Shown here one piece after another: positions 10,302 to 19,734 of a stretch of DNA of 64,000 nt. The notes below the pieces were generated by a model. That model searched no databases. It worked only from the letters and a program-made list of their open reading frames with translations, and was not told the DNA's origin. The first letter of the stretch is position 1, and every line of letters starts with the position of its first letter. The position numbers and the translations under genes were made by a program. The stretch is from NCBI RefSeq assembly GCF_009360615.1, contig NZ_SPEY01000071.1:1-64000 (forward strand). The letters are read 5' to 3'. The DNA is from Comamonas sp. (GTDB taxonomy: Bacteria; Pseudomonadota; Gammaproteobacteria; Burkholderiales; Burkholderiaceae_C).

Positions 10302-10661
10302 ATGCAAGCGCTGCGCAACTCCCTGTCACTGACCCGCCTGGTTCTGGCGTGGTTCATGCTGACTGTGGGTATTGCGGTCGCATCGCCCATCGTGCATCCC
10401 AAAGTCATGGAGGTCGTGTGTACCTCCAGCGGCAGCATGCAGGTGATCATGCTCGATGACGACGGGCAGGCCACGCCCGGTCTTCACCATTCGCTGGATT
10501 GCCCCTTGTGCCTGACCATCACGGCCCCCCCGGCCCGTTTCTCGGCGCACCTGGTTCGGCCGCAGCCGCTCGGACTCGCGCTGCACCCCGTGGTTTCGGC
10601 GCGCATTGCCGCGCTGGTGGGGGCGCCGCTCCCCCCGCGCGGGCCACCAGCACTCGTGTAA
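10302..10661 (+). CDS. DUF2946 family exported protein
   Basis: This 119-residue protein has an N-terminal membrane anchor or signal segment (about 12-27). The mature part carries the family hallmark HHSLDCPLC (about 61-69), a His/Cys motif that may bind metal, followed by a Pro-rich tail. DUF2946 proteins commonly lie beside TonB-dependent receptors and copper or iron uptake genes. Here the receptor follows 89 bp downstream in the same orientation. A metal-related periplasmic role is an inference from motif and context. Confidence 0.75.
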   Translation: MQALRNSLSLTRLVLAWFMLTVGIAVASPIVHPKVMEVVCTSSGSMQVIMLDDDGQATPGLHHSLDCPLCLTITAPPARFSAHLVRPQPLGLALHPVVSARIAALVGAPLPPRGPPALV

Positions 10662-10750
10662 GTCAGCCGTGCCCGTCCACCAGGACGGTCGCACCCATCG
10701 CCGTCGGGCTCAGCCCTGCCCGGCCGATTTCACTTGCACGCAGTTTTTCC

Positions 10751-12937
10751 ATGACCTCTTACTCTTCTGGTGCGATGCCTGATGGCAGCGCCCGACCCTT
10801 TGCGTCCCTGCCGTTTCAACGCCCGCATGCGGCGCTGACCGTTGCCCGGCTATCGCTCGCCGCGCCGCTTCTCGCCGCCTCTTCAGCGGGTTGGGCCCAG
10901 CCCGATGCCACCCTGGACACGGTCACCGTCCGCTCTTCGGGCAATACCTCCCTGGAGCGTTCGCTAAGCACCGGCAGCCGGCTCGACCTGAGTGCGCGCG
11001 ATACACCGGCCAGCGTCGAGATCACCACGCGCGAGCAGCTGGAAGCTCGCGGCGACACGGCTCTCGTCGACGCCATCACGCGATCTACCGGCATCACCAG
11101 CCTCGGACATCCCGGCAATAGCGGCAGCTCGCTCTCGGCCAGAGGGTTCACGGACACCACCTCGGTCATGCGTCTATACGACGGCACGCGTCAGTACGGC
11201 GGCGTCGGCGTGAGCTTTCCGTTCGATACCTGGTCCATCGAGCGCATCGAGGTTCTGCGTGGACCGGCATCCGTGATCTATGGTGACGGCGCCATTGGCG
11301 GCGTGGTCAACGTGATCCCCAAGAAGCCCACTCGCGGGCCTGTGCACAACGAAGTCCAGGCCACGGCAGGCACCCATGGCAGGCGCACACTGGCTTTTGG
11401 CAGCGGCGGCGCAATCAACGAACGGTGGTCCTACCGCCTGGATGTCAGCGGCCATCAATCCGATGGCTGGGTGGACCGGGGGGACTCCAGCGACCGGACG
11501 ATCTCGGGCGCGCTGCGCTGGGACGTGACACCTGACCTGAACCTGCAGCTCACACATGCCCAAGGCCGGCAAAAACCCATGCGCTACTTCGGTACCCCGC
11601 TGATCAACGGAGTGCAAGACCCGGCCATACGCGAGCGCAACTACAACGTCGCGGACAGCCGCATCCTGTACAAGGATCGATGGACCGAGCTGTCCGCCCA
11701 ATGGGCGCCCAGCAGCAAGGTGGTGGTGCGCAGCAAGCTCTATCACATCGGCAGTGATCGCTATTGGCGCAATGCCGAATCCTATCGATACAACACAGCC
11801 ACGGGACTGATCGACCGCTCGGACAATACGGAAATCGGTCACGACCAGACCCAGACGGGCAACACGACGGACGTGAGCTTCAGCGGCAGTCTGTTCGGAC
11901 GCGCAAACCAGCTCTCCTTGGGGTTCGACGTCAATCGGGCATCGTTTCGGCACACCAACAACACTTACACGGGCAGCTCCGGGTCCGTGGATCCCTACAA
12001 CCCGGACCCTGGCAACTACTACAGCGCCATCCCTTTCATCGCCCGCTACCAAAACAAGGCCGAGCAATATGCGTGGTTCGCGGAAGACCGGCTGGAGCTC
12101 AGCGATCGCTGGTCTGTCGTGGCCGGTCTGCGCTTCGACCACGCTCGGCTCTCGCGCCAGGATCTGGTCGCCGGCAATCAGGCCTTCAAGCGCAGCTATG
12201 CCAATACCGGCTGGCGTCTCGGCGCTGTCCACAAGCTCAACCCCGATCTCTCGCTCTATGCACAGGCGTCCAGGGCCGCCGATCCGGTGAGCGGCCTGCT
12301 GCTGCTGTCCACCGCCAATTCCGCCTTTGATGCATCCACCGGCAAGCAGTTGGAGGTCGGCATCAAGCAATCCTTCTGGGAGGGAAAGGGAGACTGGACG
12401 CTTGCCGCATATTCCATCACCAAGAACCGTCTGCTGACGCGAGATCCCGCCAACCCGGCATTGCGTGTACAGGTCGGCAAGCGCTCGTCCAGGGGGATCG
12501 AAGGCACGCTGTCGGTGCAGCTGACCAAAGCCCTGCAGATCGACGCCAACATCGCCCTGCTCAAGGCGCGCTATGACGATTTCAGCGAGCCTGCAGGCGG
12601 CGTTACGGTCTCGCGCAATGGCAATGTGCCGACGGACGTACCGGAACGGGTTGCCAATGTCTGGGCCAGCTGGAAGCCCGTGCCTGACTGGACGCTGTCC
12701 GGCGGTCTGCGCCATGTGGGCAAGCGCTATGCAGACAACGCAAACACCTTGAAGCTGCCGGCATACACCACCGCTGACCTGGCGCTGCAATGGAAGGCGA
12801 GCAAGGCCACCACGCTCACACTGCGCACCTTCAACCTCTTCGACAAGCCGTACTTCACGACCTCCTACTACACCAATACCCAGTGGTTTGTCGGGGAGGG
12901 ACGACATGTCGAGCTGACGTTGAACCATCGTTTCTGA
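10751..12937 (+). CDS. TonB-dependent siderophore-type outer-membrane receptor
   Basis: A 728-residue receptor with a signal peptide ending near WAQ (about residue 48). A plug domain (about 65-185) contains PASVEITTREQL, IERIEVLRGPASVIYGDGAIGGVVN and the final NVIPKKPT. It is followed by a 22-strand beta-barrel ending in Phe (ELTLNHRF), as needed for Bam-dependent insertion. Such receptors import ferric siderophores, haem or other metal complexes using ExbB-ExbD-TonB energy. The start at 10751 is the first ATG that gives a sensible signal peptide; the frame is open far upstream, across the end of the DUF2946 gene. The PepSY gene follows 11 bp later, so an uptake operon is likely. Confidence 0.9.
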   Translation: MTSYSSGAMPDGSARPFASLPFQRPHAALTVARLSLAAPLLAASSAGWAQPDATLDTVTVRSSGNTSLERSLSTGSRLDLSARDTPASVEITTREQLEARGDTALVDAITRSTGITSLGHPGNSGSSLSARGFTDTTSVMRLYDGTRQYGGVGVSFPFDTWSIERIEVLRGPASVIYGDGAIGGVVNVIPKKPTRGPVHNEVQATAGTHGRRTLAFGSGGAINERWSYRLDVSGHQSDGWVDRGDSSDRTISGALRWDVTPDLNLQLTHAQGRQKPMRYFGTPLINGVQDPAIRERNYNVADSRILYKDRWTELSAQWAPSSKVVVRSKLYHIGSDRYWRNAESYRYNTATGLIDRSDNTEIGHDQTQTGNTTDVSFSGSLFGRANQLSLGFDVNRASFRHTNNTYTGSSGSVDPYNPDPGNYYSAIPFIARYQNKAEQYAWFAEDRLELSDRWSVVAGLRFDHARLSRQDLVAGNQAFKRSYANTGWRLGAVHKLNPDLSLYAQASRAADPVSGLLLLSTANSAFDASTGKQLEVGIKQSFWEGKGDWTLAAYSITKNRLLTRDPANPALRVQVGKRSSRGIEGTLSVQLTKALQIDANIALLKARYDDFSEPAGGVTVSRNGNVPTDVPERVANVWASWKPVPDWTLSGGLRHVGKRYADNANTLKLPAYTTADLALQWKASKATTLTLRTFNLFDKPYFTTSYYTNTQWFVGEGRHVELTLNHRF

Positions 12938-12948
12938 TCGGGCCGCTG

Positions 12949-14466
12949 ATGTGGACTTCCGCCCATGCCAAACGGCTGGTATTCCTGGTGCACCGCTGGA
13001 CAGCCGTGGCTGCGTGTGTGCCGATGTCCCTATGGGTCTTCAGCGGTGTGGTCATGCTCTTTGTCGGCTACCCCAAGCTGCTGCCGACAGAACACCTGCG
13101 CGCACTGCCCTCCCTGAGCACCGGTCAGTGCTGCCTTCCGGTCGAGGCTGCACTGAAGCACAGCCCAACTCCCGAAGAGGTGCAGCAGATCACACTCACC
13201 ACGATTGCAGGCCGCCCCAGCTATCGGCTCAGGCAGACAGACGGGACGCTGCGGGTCGTTGATGCCACCACGGGAGTTGCTGTTCCCCCGCCCGATGACG
13301 CAACAGTCCTGCGAAGCGCCCGAGCATTCGTGCCTGGAGCGAATGCCGTTCTGCAAGGACGAACCCGGGATGACCGCTGGACGCACTCGGCCCAGCTGAA
13401 TCCCCACAGGCCTCTCATCAAGGTCCAGATGGATGATTCCGCGTCGAGCCTGCTGTACATCTCCTCAAGCACCGGTGAGGTGGTCATGGATGCCCCACGC
13501 CATCAACGCTACTGGAACTACGTGGGGGCTTGGCTCCACTGGGTGTACATGTTCCGCGACGGCTCCAGGGATCCCGTATGGAGCTGGCTGGTCATCGGCC
13601 TCTCCGCTTTGGGCACCTTGTCTGCCATCGCCGGCACCTTTGTGGGCCTCTGGCGATGGCGCTTCACAGGCCGCTACAAATCGGGTTCCAAGACTCCTTA
13701 TCGGGAGTTCCAGATGCGCTGGCACCACATCACGGGCCTCGTCTTCGGGGCGGTGATGATCAGCTGGATTTTCAGCGGCCTGATGTCCATGAATCCACTG
13801 GGACTCTTCAGCCCGCAAGGAACCCGTCCCGACCTGCGCGCCTACCAGCATGCAGTCCCTGGTGCCACGAGCTTTGGACTCTCCACGCACCAAGCACTGA
13901 CACTGCTCGATGCCCAGGGCTTTGACACGCGCGAGGTCGAATGGAAATGGCTGAACGGGCAGCCTTATCTGCTGGCCTTTGACGGAGCGGGTGACACCCG
14001 CGTGCTGCCCGCAAATGCTGTGGCTCCCCAGGTGGAGCGCGCGCTTGAGCAGTCTCTGCTGGAGCAGGCAGCGCAGAGGCTGCTGCCCTTTGCCATACGC
14101 TCCACCGCCTGGTTGAACGAATACGACGCCTACTACTACCGCCGGGGTGAAGCCTCGATGTATTCGGGGACAGCCCGCGATCTGCCCGTGCTCAGGCTGC
14201 AGTTCGACGATCCGGGCCGCACGCTTGTCTACCTCAGCCCGGGCACAGGCGATGTGGTGCTGAGCCTGGAGCGAAGACAGCGCGCAGGCCGCTGGCTGTT
14301 CAATTTCCTGCACAGCTGGGATCTGCCCTGGATGCTGCGCCAGGGCTGGCCGCGTGATGCCGTTCTCGTGGTGCTGAGCATTGGTGCGCTGGCCCTGGCA
14401 CTGACGGGCATGGTGCTGGGATACCGGCGGCTCAAGCTCTTCATCACTCACCAGCGCCGGGTCTGA
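12949..14466 (+). CDS. PepSY-associated membrane protein (PiuB-like)
   Basis: This 505-residue protein has about four membrane helices. The first (about 14-38) has the motif VHRWTAVAACVPMSLWVFSG. Two periplasmic PepSY-type regions lie between helices, then HHITGLVFGAVMISWIFSGL, and a final helix near 475-495. PepSY-TM proteins encoded beside TonB receptors are thought to reduce or process imported ferric siderophores in the inner membrane. The gene begins 11 bp after the receptor stop codon. The frame is open upstream into the receptor gene, but the ATG at 12949 matches the family's usual beginning. Confidence 0.85.
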   Translation: MWTSAHAKRLVFLVHRWTAVAACVPMSLWVFSGVVMLFVGYPKLLPTEHLRALPSLSTGQCCLPVEAALKHSPTPEEVQQITLTTIAGRPSYRLRQTDGTLRVVDATTGVAVPPPDDATVLRSARAFVPGANAVLQGRTRDDRWTHSAQLNPHRPLIKVQMDDSASSLLYISSSTGEVVMDAPRHQRYWNYVGAWLHWVYMFRDGSRDPVWSWLVIGLSALGTLSAIAGTFVGLWRWRFTGRYKSGSKTPYREFQMRWHHITGLVFGAVMISWIFSGLMSMNPLGLFSPQGTRPDLRAYQHAVPGATSFGLSTHQALTLLDAQGFDTREVEWKWLNGQPYLLAFDGAGDTRVLPANAVAPQVERALEQSLLEQAAQRLLPFAIRSTAWLNEYDAYYYRRGEASMYSGTARDLPVLRLQFDDPGRTLVYLSPGTGDVVLSLERRQRAGRWLFNFLHSWDLPWMLRQGWPRDAVLVVLSIGALALALTGMVLGYRRLKLFITHQRRV

Positions 14467-14544
14467 GCTCAGGCACAGAGAGCTGGCTCGGATCTCGCAC
14501 TGGATGCAAAAACATCCCAGCGCGGCAAGGCCGCAGCGCAGGCC

Positions 14545-14913
14545 TCAGGCCTTCACTTCGACGACCCGCTCAAAGCCTCCGAAGATCATGCGCTTGCCGT
14601 CGAAGGGCATGGGCGGGTTGCCGGGAGCGGACGGGTCCATGCGCGGGTCTTCCATCATTTTCTTCATGGCTGCATCGCGCGTGGCCTTGTCCGGCCATTC
14701 CACCCAGGAAAAAGCCACCGTCTCTTCGGCCGTAGCCTGTACCGAGCGCCGGAAGTCCGTGACCTTGCCATCGGGGACATCATCGCCCCAGCACTCCATC
14801 ACGCGGATTGCGCCCAGTTCGATAAATATCGGATCGAGCTTGCGCGCATGCTCGATGAATTTTTCCTTGTGGGCGGTGGGGACGGCGATCACGAAACCAT
14901 CGATATAGGACAT
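14545..14913 (-). CDS. DUF1428 family protein (YbaA-like)
   Basis: A 122-residue soluble protein with the family pattern MSYIDGFVIAVP at the start, then ECWGDDVPDGKVTDF, EETVAFSWVEWPDK and a C-terminal MPFDGKRMIFGGFE. The family adopts a dimeric alpha-beta barrel fold; function is unknown. The start at 14913 is chosen over an upstream in-frame ATG because AGGAGTGA lies 6 bp before it and homologues begin there. It is convergent with the PepSY gene and monocistronic. Confidence 0.9.
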   Translation of the reverse strand: MSYIDGFVIAVPTAHKEKFIEHARKLDPIFIELGAIRVMECWGDDVPDGKVTDFRRSVQATAEETVAFSWVEWPDKATRDAAMKKMMEDPRMDPSAPGNPPMPFDGKRMIFGGFERVVEVKA

Positions 14914-15364
14914 ATCTTCACTCCTGCCCAATGGGCCTGTCGGGAACCATGCAACAACGCTGCAGTATGACAGACCGGTCCGCAGAGCCTCGCATTCAGC
15001 CTGGAGCTCTGGGCTCACAGCTCAGAATCGGGCAACGGGAGTCGAGCGAGACTCTGCGACAGGGTCTGTGGTGAACTGCAACCAGACGCATGCCCAGGCC
15101 TGCCCGCGCCGGACTTGATCGGCACAATGGCCCGGAAGGTGGCGACGGCTTCCGGTTCGATGGCTGGGCCACTCCTGTGCAAGCAGCCCGAGGTTGGTGA
15201 CCGACAGCTGCGGGACGGTTCCTTCGCAATCGTGACCTCCCCTGACTCTGCCTGCGTGCGCAGGGATGTAGTCGGCGAGCCGGCATTGCGTGCAACCGTG
15301 AAACCATGTCTCGGCAGGCAACGACCCAGGAAAGACACGGAAGCGATTGCACGAGCCAAGCAAA

Positions 15365-16600
15365 TCAAGCCTTGTGGTGCGTGCGGGGGAGAAAGGCGGT
15401 GGCCAGCCCCAGCATCGGCAGGAACGATGTGACTCCGTAAACCCAGACGATGCCTTTCATGTCGGCCAGTTCGCCAAGGCCGGCGGCGCCAATGCCTCCA
15501 ATGCCGAACATCAGACCGAACATCAGGCCGGAAACCAGTCCCACGCGCCCGGGAACAGCCTCCTGCGCATAGACAACGAGTGCGGCAAATGCCGATGACA
15601 TCACCAGCCCCACGGCGATGGCCAGCACCGCCGTCCAGAACAGGTTGGCGTAGGGAAGCGCAAGAGCGAACGGTGCCACGCCGAGAAAGGAAATCCAGAT
15701 GACGGCCTTTCTCCCGATGCAATCCCCCACCGGTCCGCCCGCGAAGGTTCCTGCGGCGACGGCAGCAAGGAACATGAAAAGAAACATCTGGCTGTTCTGC
15801 ACGCTGAGGTTGAAGCGCTCGATCAGGTAGAAGGTGAAGTAGTTCGTGAACGATGCGATATAGACAAATTTCGCAAACATCAGAATGCAGATGACGATCA
15901 CGGCCTGGATCACTTGGGCGCGGCTGAGGCCTGCTCCATGAGTCCGGGCCAGGCTCCTGGCCTTGGCCTGTCCATGGTCCTGAACCCATATCGTGAGGCG
16001 ATACAGCACAAGAATGGCGACCAGCGCCACCAGCGTGAACCAGGCTACGCCACCCTGGCCAAGGGGTATGACGACGGCGGCAGTGAGAAGCGGCCCGATG
16101 GCGCTTCCGGTGTTGCCGCCGACCTGGAACGTGGACTGCGCCGTGCCGAAGCGGCCACCCGACGCCAGACGTGCTATGCGCGATGCTTCGGGGTGGAAAG
16201 TGGCAGAGCCGACTCCGATGACGGCCGACGCGATCAACAGCATCGGAAAGGAATTGGCCGCCGCGATCAGTCCTATGCCGATCAGGGTCATCACCATGCC
16301 TGAAGGCAGCAGGTATGGCTTGGGATGCTTGTCGGTGTACATCCCGATCCAGGGTTGCAGCAGGGAGGCCGTGACCTGATAAACAAGGGCGATGATGCCG
16401 ATCTGCCCGAAGCTGAGCGAGAAATTCGACTTGAGCAGAGGATAGATCGACGGCAACATGGCCTGGATCAGGTCATTGAGCAGGTGGGCAAAGGCCGCGC
16501 CTCCAACGATGGGCAGCAAAAAGCCGTGAGGCTTTGGCTCCGCCGCAGATCCGGAAGATGACGCGGCAGGCGCGTCGAGCGTTGCAGATTTCGCAGACAT
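15365..16600 (-). CDS. MFS transporter, fosmidomycin-resistance (Fsr)-like
   Basis: This 411-residue permease has 12 predicted helices. Helix 1 and its surroundings, AFAHLLNDLIQAMLPSIYPLLK, and the later GVGSATFHPEASRIAR are hallmarks of the Fsr group of MFS efflux proteins, which export fosmidomycin and related compounds in E. coli. The start at 16600 is preferred: the upstream extension is low-complexity and would overlap the divergent promoter. The AraC-type gene starts 180 bp away on the other strand and is the likely regulator. Confidence 0.88.
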   Translation of the reverse strand: MSAKSATLDAPAASSSGSAAEPKPHGFLLPIVGGAAFAHLLNDLIQAMLPSIYPLLKSNFSLSFGQIGIIALVYQVTASLLQPWIGMYTDKHPKPYLLPSGMVMTLIGIGLIAAANSFPMLLIASAVIGVGSATFHPEASRIARLASGGRFGTAQSTFQVGGNTGSAIGPLLTAAVVIPLGQGGVAWFTLVALVAILVLYRLTIWVQDHGQAKARSLARTHGAGLSRAQVIQAVIVICILMFAKFVYIASFTNYFTFYLIERFNLSVQNSQMFLFMFLAAVAAGTFAGGPVGDCIGRKAVIWISFLGVAPFALALPYANLFWTAVLAIAVGLVMSSAFAALVVYAQEAVPGRVGLVSGLMFGLMFGIGGIGAAGLGELADMKGIVWVYGVTSFLPMLGLATAFLPRTHHKA

Positions 16601-16625
16601 GGAAAGGCTTGTAGAGCAGGTGCAA

Positions 16626-16651
16626 GCCTGCGAACGAGACGTTCGGCAGGC
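16626..16651. promoter_or_regulatory. Inverted repeat in the divergent MFS/AraC promoter region
   Basis: GCCTGCGAAC and GTTCGGCAGGC face each other across 5 bp; one extra G interrupts an otherwise perfect match. The position, between two divergent genes of which one encodes a regulator, makes it a candidate operator for the AraC-type protein. Confidence 0.45.
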
Positions 16652-16779
16652 ACGATGGACGACTTGGAGTCGGGCTTCCAGGCCTTGAGGATGATCAAGG
16701 CTAGGGCCCGCACTGAAGCGTACCGAGGAGCAGAGCGGCAGTCGCACGCTGAACTGCCAACTTCTGTAGAGTTTCTGCC

Positions 16780-17553
16780 ATGCACGCCCATCCATCAGAC
16801 AAGCACAAGCACTTCGACAGTCTGCCCCGCCCATTGGTGGTCATGGAGAACGCCTGGCCGACGGGAAGTTCCACCGGATGGCATTCACACCCGAAGGGAC
16901 AGTTGCTCTATGCCACCGACGGTGTGATGGAGGTGCACTCGGACATCGGCTCATGGGTGGTCCCACCCAACCGGGCTCTGTGGATGCTCGCGGGGCTGCG
17001 ACACAATGTGACCATGTCCGGCGATGTGCTGATGCGCACCGCCTACATCGACGAGACAAAGATTGCAAACCTGCCCGCCGAAAGTTGCGTCATCAATGTA
17101 TCGCCGTTATTGCGCGAACTGCTGGTCGAAGCGGTCAGGATTGCACCGACCGGGCTGGTCGAAGGCCGAGAAGCCTTGCTGCTGGACTTGCTGGTCTGCG
17201 AACTTCGAGTCTCCAGCACCCTGCCGCTGCACCTGCCCATGCCGGTCGACACGCGGATATGCTCGATATGCGAAGCCTTGTCCAGACGCCCCTCGGACAC
17301 ATCCAGTGCCGCCGACTGGGCACAGTCCATCGGCGTGGCGGAGCGAACACTGCACCGGCTTTTTATCAAGGAAACCGGCATGACTTTCGCGCAGTGGCGT
17401 GAGCAGGCACGCTTGCTGCATGCCTTGCGCCGGATCGCCGAGGGCGACAGGCTCATCGATGTGGCGCTGGACTGCGGCTACGCCAGCCCCAGCGCCTTTG
17501 CTGCGATGTTCAGGCGCCACTTCAAGACGCCACCGTCCAGCTTCTACCGATGA
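16780..17553 (+). CDS. AraC-family transcriptional regulator
   Basis: A 257-residue protein with an N-terminal cupin-like sensor domain (about 15-100, with GWHSHPKGQLLYATDG) and a C-terminal pair of helix-turn-helices (about 160-255). The second HTH has the signature IDVALDCGYASPSAFAAMFRRHF. The layout matches the NimR/YeaM subgroup, whose members control an adjacent, divergently transcribed MFS exporter. The same arrangement is seen here, with a palindrome between the genes. Confidence 0.9.
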   Translation: MHAHPSDKHKHFDSLPRPLVVMENAWPTGSSTGWHSHPKGQLLYATDGVMEVHSDIGSWVVPPNRALWMLAGLRHNVTMSGDVLMRTAYIDETKIANLPAESCVINVSPLLRELLVEAVRIAPTGLVEGREALLLDLLVCELRVSSTLPLHLPMPVDTRICSICEALSRRPSDTSSAADWAQSIGVAERTLHRLFIKETGMTFAQWREQARLLHALRRIAEGDRLIDVALDCGYASPSAFAAMFRRHFKTPPSSFYR

Positions 17554-18089
17554 ATCCGAAACGCGACTGGCCACCGAGGCTCGTCGGGCGCGATCCGGCT
17601 CGAAAGTCCGGCCGGCGCCTCGGAATGACGCCTGCGGCGGGCCTCCCAAGGACCGGAGCGAGCCGCCTCAAACCGGATTCGCTGAGCTCTCCTGCACAGG
17701 GCCGGACACCCCGGCAAGCCGGGATAAGCCGCATGCATGCCGCCGGGCTGTCTTGAATCCGGCACCGGGAACGCCATGCGACCTCCAGCCTCCATGCAAT
17801 CGACTCACGCAATGCCGGTCAATGCGTTGCTGCGTCCACGGCAATTGCTGCAAGGCCTCGCCGGCGGAATCAATCGGCATCGTCGGAACCGCCCCATTCC
17901 GGGCGGACATGTTCCTTGACAGATGTCCCCTCCTGAAGCCGACCCGTTGCACGGTCTACACAATCGCATTCGGTCACCGATTGCTGCGCACATCGGTCGC
18001 CCAGGAATGGCCAAGGCCCTCTCCCTCAAGCCAGACCAGAAGCCCGTCGTGTTCCAATCCGTCCATCTCTGACAAAGGGCCCAATCCCC
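17554..18089. other. Intergenic stretch, no gene recognised
   Basis: Several overlapping frames are open on both strands, but none has a recognisable domain or coherent start. No clear terminator or repeat. Confidence 0.45.
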
Positions 18090-18659
18090 GTGAAACCTGC
18101 TGAATATCTTGCGCATCTGAAGACCGTGTATGCCGCGTTCCAGCTGACCTTCGATCCGATGCCTCCGGCGGGCGAGCAAGAGCTGGCCACTCTGGCGGCA
18201 AAGCTCGGGCCGCTCGATCCCGATCTCGCGGCCCTGTGGCGTCTGACGGCGGGCAGCACATCCGACAGCACCCAGCCCTTGTTCCAGCGGCCGGGCTTTG
18301 TGGACGGGCTGGACCTTCTCACGCCGGCACGGGCCGAGGCCCAGGCACTGGGCATGGAAGAACGGGCCCAGCGCATGTGGGATCTGGCCGGTCCTGCGTC
18401 GCAGGACCCACGCCTGAGCGGGCGCTGGTGGGAGACCGGCTGGCAACCATTTGCCAGCTTCTACGGTGATATCGTGCTGCTGGTCGATCGACATCCGGGC
18501 CCTGAAGGCCAGTATGGACAGATCATTGCCTATGTGCACGACCCTGACCAGATCGAATGGATAGCGCCCAGCTTCGGCGCTTATCTGCAGGCGGCTGCCG
18601 ACTCCATCGACGCCGACAGAGAGGAGTTCTTGAACGGCCCGCTGGACGAGCTTGCATGA
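18090..18659 (+). CDS. SMI1/KNR4 family protein
   Basis: This 189-residue soluble protein resembles SMI1/KNR4 (SUKH) domains. It has an amphipathic N-terminus, then GEQELATLAAKLGPLDPDLAALWRLTAGS (about 28-56), and FYGDIVLLVDRHPGPEGQYGQIIAYVHDPDQIEWIAPSF (about 125-165). Such proteins often act as immunity proteins to contact-dependent toxins, but they also occur as stand-alone proteins. No toxin gene is seen beside it. Start is GTG at 18090. The N-terminus has no signal peptide. Confidence 0.75.
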   Translation: MKPAEYLAHLKTVYAAFQLTFDPMPPAGEQELATLAAKLGPLDPDLAALWRLTAGSTSDSTQPLFQRPGFVDGLDLLTPARAEAQALGMEERAQRMWDLAGPASQDPRLSGRWWETGWQPFASFYGDIVLLVDRHPGPEGQYGQIIAYVHDPDQIEWIAPSFGAYLQAAADSIDADREEFLNGPLDELA

Positions 18660-18740
18660 AGCCCGGCTGCGCAGACTCGATCTGCCTGCGGGCGGCGGCT
18701 CGGCATGACCGGGCACGATCCGCCCCCGGTGCGCCGCTGC

Positions 18741-18782
18741 CAAAAAGCAATGGGTCCACGATCGCAATATCGTGGACCCATT
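18741..18782 (-). terminator. Rho-independent terminator downstream of sodB
   Basis: A perfect 14-bp stem (AATGGGTCCACGAT and its complement, 18749-18782) closes a 6-base loop. On the minus strand it is followed by GCTTTTTG, as expected for a terminator of sodB. Confidence 0.8.
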
Positions 18783-18825
18783 TCAATGCGGATAGTCTGC
18801 GGTCAACGACTGCAGTTGCGCGGCA

Positions 18826-19410
18826 TCACGCGAAGTTGGCTTCCGCGAACTTCCAGTTCACCAGCTTTTCCAGGAAGGTCTCGACAAACTTGGGACGCAG
18901 GTTGCGGTAGTCGATGTAGTAAGCGTGTTCCCACACGTCCACCGTCAGCAGCGCCTTGTCGGCGGTGGTCAGGGGAGTGCCGGCAGCGCCCATGTTGACG
19001 ATGTCCACGGAACCGTCGGCCTTCTTCACCAGCCAGGTCCAGCCGGAACCGAAGTTGCCGACTGCGGAGGCCACAAAAGCCTTCTTGAACTCGGCGTAGG
19101 AGCCCCACTTCTTGTTGATGGCAGCGGCCAGAGCGCCGGTGGGTTCTGCACCGCCGTTGGGGGTCATGCAGTTCCAGAAGAAGGTGTGGTTCCAGATCTG
19201 GGCAGCGTTGTTGTAGATGCCGCCGGAAGACTTCTTGACGACTTCTTCCAGATCCATGTTTTCGAATTCGGTACCCTTTTGCAGGTTGTTCAGGTTCACC
19301 ACATAGGCGTTATGGTGCTTGCCATGGTGGAATTCCAGCGTTTCCTGGCTGTAGCCGAACGGAGCCAGTGCATCGATAGCGTATGGAAGGGGGGGCAGAG
19401 TGCGTTCCAT
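18826..19410 (-). CDS. sodB: Superoxide dismutase [Fe]
   Basis: This 194-residue cytoplasmic enzyme converts superoxide to oxygen and hydrogen peroxide. The four metal ligands are recognisable: His28 in [12 protein letters not shown], His in NHTFFWN, and Asp and His in [11 protein letters not shown]. The FGSGWTWLV stretch is conserved in the family, and the start [13 protein letters not shown] is typical of the iron form. Length matches the family. A strong hairpin terminator follows. It lies on the same strand as xseA, about 320 bp downstream of it, with its own promoter region. Confidence 0.96.
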   Translation of the reverse strand: MERTLPPLPYAIDALAPFGYSQETLEFHHGKHHNAYVVNLNNLQKGTEFENMDLEEVVKKSSGGIYNNAAQIWNHTFFWNCMTPNGGAEPTGALAAAINKKWGSYAEFKKAFVASAVGNFGSGWTWLVKKADGSVDIVNMGAAGTPLTTADKALLTVDVWEHAYYIDYRNLRPKFVETFLEKLVNWKFAEANFA

Positions 19411-19734
19411 GATGGTTTTCCTCGTGGTTGAAATTTTTGGGGCCGTCCAGTGCCATGGCGCCTGAGCGGTGACCGTTGTGCGGCCCTGGGCGGCAGGTAC
19501 ATTGCTGTACTGCAGCCGTCAAGTATTGCACTAACCGGACCATTGTAGAAAGAACTGAGGGGCTGCGCGCCATTCATCAGGACTATTGCGCACGCCAGCA
19601 CGAGCAGACGCTCACGGCCTGCAGCCCATGAAATCTGGCCCCTGCAGGATTGCCTGCGCCGGCGGCAAAAGAGTTCTGATGCAGAACCCTGAGAGCGCGC
19701 AGGTGATTTGCAGCCGGCTAGTGGCTGTCGAGCC
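19411..19734. other. Intergenic between xseA and sodB
   Basis: About 320 bp without a gene; it should hold the sodB promoter. GAGGAAAACC just before the sodB ATG serves as the ribosome binding site. Confidence 0.5.

Noticed and set aside
11174..12928. Long open frame antisense to the TonB-dependent receptor
   Set aside because: The receptor frame is fully supported by plug and barrel features; the opposite frame shows no family and is a GC-bias shadow.
18090..18659. SMI1/KNR4 protein as part of a contact-dependent toxin-immunity locus
   Set aside because: No toxin, Rhs, CdiA or secretion gene lies within reach; it appears to be a stand-alone member.
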